Shown: positions 22,215 through 31,297 of the stretch, piece after piece
Position numbering within the stretch: position 1 is the stretch's first letter
Layout: each line of letters opens with the position of its first letter
Assembly (NCBI RefSeq): GCF_000281045.1
Contig: NW_008246074.1
Span: forward strand, 1,016,573-1,080,572
Length of the DNA: 64,000 nucleotides
DNA from: Saprolegnia diclina VS20
Taxonomy: Eukaryota; Oomycota; Saprolegniomycetes; Saprolegniales; Saprolegniaceae
Direction: 5' to 3'
Translations under genes and position numbers: made by a program
Notes under the pieces: model-generated
Databases searched by the model: none
The model's input: the letters and a program-made list of their open reading frames with translations, nothing else
Told to the model about the DNA's origin: nothing

Positions 22215-25200
22215 TTACATGAGATCCACGAGGTCGTCGTCGTCGTCCTCAAACACAAAAGGTCCCTCGTCGTTGTCGTCGGATTCGCATTCGCTCGCCT
22301 CTTCGTTGGCTTCTTCGTCCATAAAGGAGAGGGCGTTGGACCGATGCGGGTGCACGGACGACTCGGCACGGCGCCACGGCGGCGGCGCGCTCTTCGTCGG
22401 TGCAAAGTACCAGTCTACAGCAGCCTCATGACACCATCGTCCTCGAGAAATGCAAGAGTCATTACCAGGCGCATCGTCGTCCAAGAACGACTCGTCGCTC
22501 CGTCGAACAGCTTCACGAATCGCGTCAATGCCCGAGAGGTCCAGTGGCGCCAACGCCACGGACGACGTGCGCTGCAGCATATTGGATTCCCGCAAATCGG
22601 TCGCCGAGGTCGTTCTCGGTGGCGGTATTGAGGCCACGGTCGTCGTATTTGCGAGGGGTGCAAAGAGGTGGTTGAACTTGTCGAGGAGCTCGGCGCGCGC
22701 ATGTAGCGCATGGAGCGTGTCGGCGCTATACGCCTGGACCGACGCCATGAGCTCGGACGTGGTTGTCAGCGGCTTCTCGGGTGTCGACGCAGAAGACGCA
22801 GCCGACGGCGCGAAAAAGTACTTTTGGCGAATAAAGTCGTGGCGAGCCAGGAGCACTTGCTTGAGCGCGGGTTCGCCGGGCACTGCCATCCATGCGCACT
22901 CAAAGAGCGCGAGGCTGAGCGCGACGCACAAAAGGTACAGCGTTGTGCGTTCGTGGGGCGAAAAGTCGGCAAAGTTGGAGGCGGCGAAGAAGAGAAACCC
23001 GAGGTTCGTAAGGATGCAAAGCCGCGAGAGGAGCATGATGTACGTGAACCACGTGCCAATGTCCTCGGCCTCCATCGGCAGCGGCCGACGCATCGTGCAG
23101 CAGAGGTGGAAGGCATCCAAGCGCAGCTGAATCGCGCTCTCTAAAAACGCCAAGATGGGCGCGATGGGCGCGACAAAGATAAAGAGCGTCACGAGGCCAA
23201 ACTGCACGACAATGTCGGCATAGTCCTCGTACATGTTGTCCAGCGGAGAAAGCGCTAGCTCAGCCTCGACTTCGTCAAGGACCTCGTCCTCGGCCTTGGC
23301 GCTGAGGCTCCGAAGATACCGTAGCAGCGGCAGCGCAATGTGCAGTGCGTTCTTCCCCATGCGGTAGAGGAAGAGGCACAGCAAGAGGTTCTCGACCTCG
23401 GGGAGGCAGTTGCTCGTCGGTCCATAGATGGTGGCGTTCGTTGCCGAAGGCGCGCCAAAACTCGTCCTCGACACGTCGTAGCACCCGAGGGTGTGGTGTT
23501 TTAGAAAGGCCGTAAAGAACAGCGCCGAGTAGTAGATGCTGCCTTGCATCAAAAAGACTAGACACAGATGAGCCGAAGGGGACATCGAGATGTGCAACGC
23601 ACTCTTGAGGACAACATTGTCTTCGTACTCGGACTGCGTCATGTAATTTTCCTTCTCTGTGAGCCAAAACGCCATCTACACCCATTTTGCGTCGAGTGTT
23701 GCGCGAAGAAGAACGTACGCGGGACGTTTGCTTTGCGCACAGATTGACAACGCCGACTTGACATATTGATACGAGTGTCGTGCCGTAAAACGGTCCCGCG
23801 ACACGCACAAACGTCGGCTGGAGACTGTAGAGCGACACCATGACGAGGTAGTAAGCCCAGAGAACGGCGGCGATCACGGCCAACGACACGGCTTGCAGTT
23901 GCACCTACAACACAGTATTCTCCACTGCGTATCATCTTCATAATGGCAGTGTACGCGAAGATGGGTTGGGAAGAAGCGCTCGATTTCGTTCGTGATGGGG
24001 TTGCGCCGCTCCGAGATGCCGTAGAACGCAGGACGCACTTGCTGCTCTTCGACGTAGCCATCCATGCCCCACGCGACCGTTGTCAGATGCTGCTTGCGCT
24101 GCCAGAGCTTGGCGTAGCCAAAAGCCCAGAGCAGAATGCACAGCCCGAGGTACGTGGCGTCGAGCGTACACTCGATGTGCGACGTGCCGTTCGACGTCGT
24201 TGCGATGTACGTTGCGTACCCGTGGTAGTCGCCGTGGTGCCACACAATGTAGATAAGGGAAAAGACCACCGGGAGGAGGAGGCACTGGGCGTAAAAGCCA
24301 AGCCAGAAAAAGTACAAGGCTATCTGCTCGCCATAGTACTCGCGCACGGCCGTGAGCGGCTGCCGGAACGGGTAAATCCGATAGAAAAAGTTGCGAAAGC
24401 ACGCCGTGTCGGGGTCCGGCTCGCCTGGGAGCTGACGCGGTCGCCAGTACGTGAGCCATTGCGTCTTGAGACTCTCGAGGTTCGTCTACCATCATCGCCG
24501 TGTCAAACCCTAATACCAAAAGCAAGGTACCCATTCAAAGCAACTCGCGGCATGCAAACACGAATAGCCCTCGAGGACACCGGAGTCCACCATGGCCGTC
24601 GTATCGAGTTCATCTTGCACGATGCGGTCGACGAGTCGTAAAATGTCGGTAGTCTGAAACACAGATGGGGACGTTTCGACCGTCGGCAAGTCGAGCTGGT
24701 TGGGATGCCGCTTGTAGAGGTACTGCAGACTCGGCTTCTTGTAGTACGTGCCATACGTCGGGTACATGTACGGCACGCGTGCTGGCTTCTTGAGTGTTTT
24801 CTTCTTTGGTTTCTGTCCCAGCGGTAGTGGGGGGTCATCGGCCAAGTCGGCCGCACGTTGGTGGACATTGATGCGGCGTGCAATCTGCGCCAATGATTCA
24901 TGGGCAAAAAACTGGTTCTCGGTCGCCAAGAGCAAGTTGCGGCCATAGAGCGAGCACAACTTTTGCTTTGCCGTCTGCGGATCGTAGACGCGGCGGTCGG
25001 TGGCGACTTCGCGTGGCGTCCAAAACTACATGTCCTTGTGAGCGATCGACAGGTGCAAAAAAAGAGGTTGAGTTCGTACATTCGGCCCCGGGTCCACCGC
25101 ATCTTGGAACGGCAGCTTGTACTTGCGGCGCTCGGCTTCCGTTGCGATCAGCCGACGCGACGCCGAGAGTTTAAAGTATATTTTCTTGCCGTCTTTGGAT

Positions 25201-27348
25201 ATAGAGACGTTGATCTAATGTCAAAGGCTCAATTTGTCCGAATGCTACAGTGAAAAACGTACCTCGAGACCACAGACGGTGACGAGGCGCTCGAGAACGA
25301 GCACGCGCACAATGGACTCAAACTCGCTCGTCAACATCATCTCGGCGTCGTGTACACTGCTGGCGCCTGTCCGCGAAAGCCACTCGGACGTGAAGGCGTG
25401 CTTGGCGACGTCGGCATTCCCACCCGCCGGAACTGAATGCAGGTACAAGGTCAGCGCCGACGCAAACGGCAACGACGCTTCTTGGAGCGACTCGGAAAAA
25501 TGGCTTGTCGCGTGTGGTTTGTGCTTGCGTGCGCGCTTCTCGCCGGGCTTTTTGCCGAGGAGACGGCGCCCCCACGCCCGAAGGTAGAGAACATAGACAT
25601 TTTTCAGAAAGAGCGCGAGCTCGATGCCCCAGAGCCCGATACAGACGCATAAGAGACCGTGCACATACTCGTTGAGCATTGTGGCGACCGTGAGCTTGCA
25701 CGTGTCGCTCATGTCGTCGATCGTTGTCATGGAGAGTTGACACTCGTTTTCGAGAAAGTCGAGAAGCACCGTCGAGTGCGAGCGCTGAAGCGCATCGAGG
25801 ATGTACTGCAAGAGCGCATGGACATACACTTGGTGCCACCCCCCATCGTCGTGCAAGTCGTGACGAATGATCTAATTCAACACATGCATCAGCCGCGGTT
25901 GCAGTCTACGAGTGTACCGTCGCCGTGTCGGTATGCACGATGTAGAGGACGGCAATCGAGATGGACTGCAGACAGAAAGCAAGGACAAGCGCATGTGTCT
26001 GCGCGCGGCGAAAGCGCGGCGAGCACCCGAGAAGACCCGACACCGTCACACTCGTGCTGTAGACTAGAAACGCGCCCGTGAACGACCACACGATTACGTG
26101 GGACGTGTCAATCGGGCGACCGTGCATGGACGACGCATCGAGGGCCACCGCGTAGAGAAGGGCTGCTGCAACCCCAAGGGCGCATAGACCAAAGAGAATC
26201 AAGAGCACATGAAGAAGGTGGACGACGGACCCGGACGACGCGGCCACCTTCTTGGTCGCGGTGGCAATGGCTGTCGTGGGACACGTTGGATCGAGCCACT
26301 TGAGTAGAAGCAGTGCCGTCCATTCGAGTAGTAGTAGGGCACTTAGCGAGAGTAGCGCGACTTGAAGCACATATGTGGCATCCACAAGCATGCTCAGAAT
26401 CGGGCGCAAGCACGACGCAAAGGTGGGGTCCATCGGCACGACAACATTCCCATCCAAGTAACTCGCGTTCACGGGCGACGCCGGCATGCACACGTCGTGC
26501 ACCCACGTCTTCATCCACTCGGGTGTCTCGGTGACAGGCGGTGGATACAACAGTGCATTGGCTTGGTACGAGAGCCAAGGAAGCGGGTCCGTGATCGCAA
26601 ATGCATGGTCGTCGGTGGTTGCGCTGGAGGGCGCAACGATGGTCGGCAAACTTGCATCATAGCTACCAGATGTCGTGCTGTTGCTGCTTTGCGGAAACAT
26701 AGTCTCAAACTGGTCTTGGAGAAACTCGAGAAGGACTTTGCCAAACTCGGCTTGGACAAACGACGTAATGTTGAGCGGCGGCGTCGCGTCCGAGTCGTTC
26801 AAGAAGAAACTCGGTCGATACAAAGTGTACGCGTGCGTCTCGTTCGAGTACGTCATGAGCGCGTTCTCCATGTCGCGGTGAAAAAGCTCGAGGGCGTAGA
26901 TGCCAAGGCAAAGGCCAAGAAGGAACCCCACGAGCGCCCGCTCAAACGACGTCAAGTAGGACCAGTTGGCTGACGCGGCACCTTTATAGCCAAGGAAGGG
27001 CGTGATGCCTAGCACGACGAGCAGCAGCAAAAGCACGAGCAAAAGCCAGCGCGGGAAATAAATGCTGTACGCCGACGCGGTGTGCAGATAGGCGAGGCCC
27101 GCAGCGACGCCAAGGAGGCAGAGAAGCGAGAGGCCGGTGGTGCGACGCAGCAATGTCTGGAAGACGGCAACGAACGGCGACACGAACGGCGGCAGGTTGT
27201 TGCGGGGGTGCTGGGCGGCGATGCCCTTTAGGAATGCCAGCTCCTTGGCCTCCATGGCATGCGTGCGCGTCACCATGCTCTTGAGCTACTCGCGTCATTA
27301 GGATTCTTGCATGGAGGCATCCAGGATCTTTACCTCTTCCGGTGGCAT
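22215..27348 (-). CDS. Anoctamin (TMEM16) fused to an N-terminal eight-helix membrane module
   Basis: A predicted protein of about 1,550 residues. The C-terminal 1,000 residues are an anoctamin, a family of Ca2+-activated chloride channels and lipid scramblases. Anoctamin blocks are INVSISKDGKKIYFKLSA (N-terminal domain), VREYYGEQIALYFFWLGFY, MAFWLTEKENYMTQSEYEDN, YADIVVQFGLVTLFIFVAP and AFLESAIQLRLDAFHLCC, with the acidic Ca2+-site-like residues in the last two, and the tail ends in an Asp/Glu-rich cluster. Upstream, joined by two in-phase introns, is a module with about eight hydrophobic helices in two sets of four. Each set has a long extracellular-type loop between helices 3 and 4, like tandem tetraspanins but without a CCG motif. 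A small first exon (MPPEE) at 27348 is plausible; otherwise the start is 27276. It is divergent from MoaD. Confidence 0.82.
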
Positions 27349-27499
27349 CTTGATGCTGTTGGGAAACACAAGGACAAAGAAGAAGCGCCATGGCTTCTTT
27401 GGCGGGCTGGCCGCCATGGTCAGGAGTCGGCGTGGATCGCGCCTCTTCAAATGGACGAGCCTGATTGAACGGGTGGTGCCGACCTGGAATGAGGCACCA

Positions 27500-27519
27500 A
27501 ATTCGGACAGTTCCGAATT
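27500..27519. promoter_or_regulatory. 8-bp inverted repeat in the MoaD/anoctamin divergent promoter
   Basis: AATTCGGA and TCCGAATT, separated by 4 nt, end 7 nt before the MoaD start codon and about 150 nt from the anoctamin start. It resembles a split version of the ATCCGGAT palindrome. Confidence 0.4.
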
Positions 27520-27526
27520 TTCAACC

Positions 27527-27781
27527 ATGGTCCGTGTCAAGGCGCTGTACTTTGCCGCCGCCCGCGAGCTCCTCGGTCTGCGGGAAGAGAAGATCGACCT
27601 TGGGGACGCGCCGACGACCGCGACCTTTCGCGCGACCCTCGCCACCAAGTACCCCCATGCTGCCGAGTACATCCAAGACATTACGCTCGCCGTGAACCTC
27701 GAGTACGTCCTCGGCGACGACGTGCGCCGCCTCCACGACGACGACGAAGTCGCTCTCATCCCTCCGATCTCGGGGGGCTAA
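27527..27781 (+). CDS. Molybdopterin synthase small subunit (MoaD/MOCS2A)
   Basis: Sulfur carrier that donates thiocarboxylate sulfur to precursor Z in molybdenum cofactor synthesis. 84 residues, normal for the family. The start MVRVKALYFAAARELLG is the first Met after the promoter palindrome; the longer open frame upstream is non-coding by composition. The family signature is the ubiquitin-like fold ending ALIPPISGG, whose terminal Gly-Gly is adenylated and thiocarboxylated. A single exon. In animals MOCS2A and MOCS2B overlap in one transcript; no MoaE-like frame is seen next to it here. Confidence 0.93.
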   Translation: MVRVKALYFAAARELLGLREEKIDLGDAPTTATFRATLATKYPHAAEYIQDITLAVNLEYVLGDDVRRLHDDDEVALIPPISGG

Positions 27782-27877
27782 ACGCAAGTAGACCGTCGTG
27801 TATCCGTGCGTCTGAGACTCCCGATGCTTTATCTCTGTTTCCCTCTCGCATCGTGGTGGCAGCCATCGTCGCCTTGC

Positions 27878-28441
27878 TTAGCGCTTGGCGTTCGAGATGA
27901 GCTAGAGGTGATGATCCAGCATACCCGATACGAGAACGCAAAGGTGATACCTTGTTCTCGAGGGTACGGATCGACGACCGGTAGTTGGCGAGGAGCGAGT
28001 CCTTCATGTGGAGCTGCTTGCGCTGCGCGTCGTGGGTCGCTTGCTGGTGCTGGAGCTGCGACGTCAGTATGGCTTGGTGGTGCTGAAGCTGGTCGATCTG
28101 GCGCTTCCACTGCACCTCTCTACGAGGCGTCGTTCGTGTCACTCAAGTCGTAGGATGGACGAAGCAGTCTACTGCAGTCGACTGGCCGCCATCTCGGTCG
28201 CGAGTTCCTCGTTCCGCCGGAGCACTTCCTGCAGGCTCTCGCGGAGCTCGTGGACAACCTTGGCATGCTCCAGGCTCGCGTCGTCTTGCTTGGATGCAGT
28301 CTCGGAAGGCTCATCCATGACCTCCTTGGCCGCCTGGTCCTTGAGGAACTGCTTGTGGAACGCCAGGATCCCCTCATGTAGCATGTCGATCTGCGCAAGC
28401 GCGTTGGCCCGAACGTCGTCCACCGCTGCGTCGCTCTGCAT
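27878..28441 (-). CDS. Small coiled-coil protein
   Basis: About 155 residues in three exons, mostly helical: ANALAQIDMLHEGILAFHKQ, HAKVVHELRESLQEVLRRNEEL, then after an intron VQWKRQIDQLQHHQAILTSQ and SLLANYRSSIRTLENK, ending LISNAKR after a last intron. The start MQSDAAVDDVR is chosen over a Met 23 codons upstream because a CCGGAT pair lies 50-80 nt before it, as at other genes. No family is recognised. The end is 97 nt from convergent MoaD. Confidence 0.65.
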
Positions 28442-28490
28442 CGTCCTGGGCCCGACCGGGTCAATTGGGAACTGCGATCTTTCCCGCAAA

Positions 28491-28520
28491 ATCCGGTTAA
28501 TTGTGCGCATAACCGGATAA
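28491..28520. promoter_or_regulatory. Inverted pair of CCGG elements upstream of the coiled-coil gene
   Basis: ATCCGGTTAA at 28491-28500 and AACCGGATAA at 28511-28520 form an inverted pair 50-79 nt upstream of the start at 28441. Confidence 0.5.
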
Positions 28521-28546
28521 TCGACATCAACCGCGCCAATGCTCAC

Positions 28547-28945
28547 TGCGATTGGAGCCGCTTGCTGCTCTCACTGAGTACCTCGTCAACTTCACGAGCA
28601 GCTGCATCTGCTAGTTCATTTACCAATGCACTCGACCACCAGCGTAAGAAAATTGCTTTAAGAAGGATTGCGAAAAGGTATTATTACGAGCAAATGACCT
28701 CGTGAACCATGAAGGAATCGATCAAGTCCATGAACCGAGGTGATCCCAGCGGCGCATATGTACATATTCAAGCCCAATAGCATGAGAATCGACCGACATT
28801 AGGCAAAGACTCTGCGAACGTCCCTAGAAGGTCACATACGCAGGGCTTGCTTGCACCGAGGCGCAGTGAGCGGTCATGAAACCAGCACGAATACCACAGC
28901 AGCCCACGCACGATATGAAATGCAATATCAATTCATTTGATCGTA
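28547..28945. other. Intergenic, no gene recognised
   Basis: AT-richer than its surroundings, without long open frames on either strand. I see no repeat or RNA gene. Confidence 0.45.
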
Positions 28946-29179
28946 TTATGTCGAAGGACTAGGAGGCGGTGGAGGCTGCTGCGTTGGGCCTTGGTTGGGC
29001 CACAGCGTGCGCCACGCTGCGGACTGGTCCATGCGCCGCTTGAGGTTGGCCGCCCGATATGCAGCGACGTCCTTCATGTCTGACGCATCGCGAAGCTTGG
29101 ACTGGTCGCGGAAGAGCTCGTCTTGGGCGTCGCGCCATGCGTGCTGCGACCGAATGTCCTCAAGGAACGCGCCGAGCAT
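28946..29179 (-). CDS. Small hypothetical protein with Pro-rich C-terminus
   Basis: 77 residues in one exon, starting MLGAFLEDIRSQHAWRDAQD. It is a charged helical body with a predicted amphipathic pattern, ending in a run of prolines (TQQPPPPPSPST). No family is recognised. The start is the Met immediately downstream of two CCGGAT elements; an open frame continues upstream through those elements but is probably not coding. Confidence 0.55.
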   Translation of the reverse strand: MLGAFLEDIRSQHAWRDAQDELFRDQSKLRDASDMKDVAAYRAANLKRRMDQSAAWRTLWPNQGPTQQPPPPPSPST

Positions 29180-29204
29180 GGTTTGGTTTGTGGCAACGTG
29201 CTTT

Positions 29205-29223
29205 ATCCGGATCCACCCGGATA
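29205..29223. promoter_or_regulatory. Two CCGGAT elements upstream of the 77-residue gene
   Basis: TTATCCGGAT at 29203-29212 and CCCGGATA at 29216-29223 lie 26-44 nt upstream of the start codon at 29179. Confidence 0.5.
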
Positions 29224-29506
29224 AAGCCCCAGAGGGAGCCGTTTTGAACGATAAGAGATGAAGCGACTTTGAGTGCTTCAAACGTGTGCACACTCAACGT
29301 ACTCGACCAATAATCAACTTCCTACGCCCACGTACGACTACAAGAGCGGCAAGTCGTCCTTCGGCACGCCGGCCTTGATGACGTGGCGCTCCCCCCGCCG
29401 GCGTAACGTAACGAAGTTGAAGCTGGCGGTTTCACGTAAAGGACTACAGAGTCAGAGTACAAAGGGCCGGAAGCAAAGCTTTTACATATGCGGGCGACTT
29501 GAGACC

Positions 29507-30603
29507 ATGCCAAAAGGAGCAGAACCTGATTTGATGTCTGCGCTTGACTCCTCCGCTCTTGCCTCTGCCGCTTCGCCCACCGACGTCGTACATTCGTCCG
29601 CGAGCCGCTCGCTGTGGTCGGCTGGGCGGGATGGCGTGCGCCGCTGGCGCCAAAAGGTCATCTTCAACCGCTTCGCTCCGTCCATGGACCGCGTCCACAA
29701 CGATGCCGAGTTTACTCTGCGCAAGAAGCGCTTTGACGAGCACCTCAGTCACATGCGCACGCTCGAGGCACAGTTCTCCGCGCTTGTCAACAAGACCTTG
29801 GGTGCGTCGTCGATCGCGGTTTCTTGATGAATAGCTCATGCTGCTCTTCTTTCTACTAGAGTTTGGCGACGCGCTGGCGTCGATCGGCAAGGATGATGCG
29901 GCTATCAAACAGGACGGCGACCGGAGCACAAACCAGCGTCTCGAGGCTGTGCAGAGCGCAACGATTGCGTTTCGCGTACATTGGTTTGGACCAAGGTGGT
30001 TCTCATGTCATCACTTTGTAGACGGCCATGGAAGGCTCAGCGGTCCTGCACCTCCAAGACAAGGTCGCTGGATTGACCTCCACCTTTGTACGACATATAG
30101 TCTCATCCCCTTCGTTGTCTCATGCGAGAATCTCTATAGAAGGAGCCTCTGCACCACCGTGCCCAGCTCGAGCTCGACTTTCACCGCGCGTCTCGCCGCG
30201 TACGTGACGTGATCCATCATCACTCTTGTGGTGCTGATGCGTGATGCGGACTAGTATGTCAACGCCAAGCAGCACAACAAGCTTCTCGAGGTGACGCTCG
30301 CCAAGCAAGAGGTAGGCGCCCCCGCCCACGTGGTGCGTATCTTAGCCGGCGCGTAGCTTGAGGCGGCCTACCGCGCGCTCACGGTCGTCACCGAAACTCT
30401 CGTGGTGCAGTTCCGAAACCTCGAGGAGAAGCGCGTCCAGTCCACATCCGAGGAACTGGCAGAGGTATGGATGCAAAGAGTGTATGCCGCGTCGACATGC
30501 GATTGTTGCGTAGGTGCAGCAGCGCTTGGGCGACTTGTTTGCAGATATGAGTGCGCTGACGGCGCACGAGACACAGCCGGATGCGACCCACTACCTCTTG
30601 TAA
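29507..30603 (+). CDS. BAR-domain-like membrane-curvature protein
   Basis: About 250 residues in seven exons, almost entirely helical. After a Ser/Ala-rich leader the body runs VIFNRFAPSMDRVHNDAEF, RFDEHLSHMRTLEAQFSALVNKT, EFGDALASIGKDDAAIKQDG, TAMEGSAVLHLQDKVAGLTSTF, HHRAQLELDFHRASRRYVNAKQ, HNKLLEVTLAKQELEAAYRAL and VQQRLGDLFADMSALTAHE. The pattern of an N-terminal helix, a mid-helix with LDF/YD-like residues and a long final helix matches BAR domains of sorting-nexin and amphiphysin type, which bend membranes as dimers. Introns are 40-70 nt with TAG or similar acceptors. The start is MPKGAEPDL (29507) or the Met at 29534. The exact BAR subfamily is not resolved. Confidence 0.7.
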
Positions 30604-30724
30604 CTCGACAAAAGTGTCTTCGAAATGGAATTGAAATGATCAGTTTGCACCAAGAATCTCTTCCGTCAAGGGACAGACTTGAAGGGGAAAACGTCCAAAA
30701 CCGTTTTACAAGATTCATGCGCGA

Positions 30725-31288
30725 ATGGCTGGCGTGTCGGTCGCCGCGATTCCCCGGTTGTTCTTGGACGACGTCAGAAACGCCAAGCATTCATGGGATT
30801 GGCAATCAAACGCTAGCAGCATCGCGTCGTCCGACGACGAAGCCCCTCCGAGTGGTCTGATATCCCCACTCGCATCGACATCGTCCTTGTCGTCATTGTC
30901 GTCGAATGACGATGGTGACTCGGACGTGAGTTCCGTCTTAACTGATGCCTCGGAGAACGACGTTGCCTCGCTATGTTCCTCGTCCGTGGGTTCCATCGAG
31001 AGCGACCCGGTACGACCCTTCTTGCACCATTTCGGCGCCGTCAACGGCGGTTGGGCATCGGTGTTGGCCGTCCCACGCGTCCTCTACGCACACCAGCTCG
31101 TCGACGCCAGCCAACATGCAGTGCACGCATTCCCACCCAAGCCAACGCGTCACAAAGACACAAGTGACGACAACGATGCCGATGGCCAAGAATTGCGACC
31201 TGTATTCTGCCTCACGCAGCTGCACCGCTTCGAGGTAGTGTACTGCAAACGGCAAACTCAGCACCATATCAAACGACGTGTCTTGTAG
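30725..31288 (+). CDS. Hypothetical Ser/Asp-rich protein (uncertain)
   Basis: A single open frame of 187 codons, starting MAGVSVAAIPRLFLDDVRN. It has a low-complexity stretch of Ser and Asp (residues 30-90) and no recognised domain. It stops 10 nt before the next start codon. An overlapping antisense frame (about 31267-30715) carries a hydrophobic helix and an acidic Ser-rich tail, and could be the real gene instead. I cannot decide between them. Confidence 0.35.
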   Translation: MAGVSVAAIPRLFLDDVRNAKHSWDWQSNASSIASSDDEAPPSGLISPLASTSSLSSLSSNDDGDSDVSSVLTDASENDVASLCSSSVGSIESDPVRPFLHHFGAVNGGWASVLAVPRVLYAHQLVDASQHAVHAFPPKPTRHKDTSDDNDADGQELRPVFCLTQLHRFEVVYCKRQTQHHIKRRVL

Positions 31289-31297
31289 CTACCTGCC

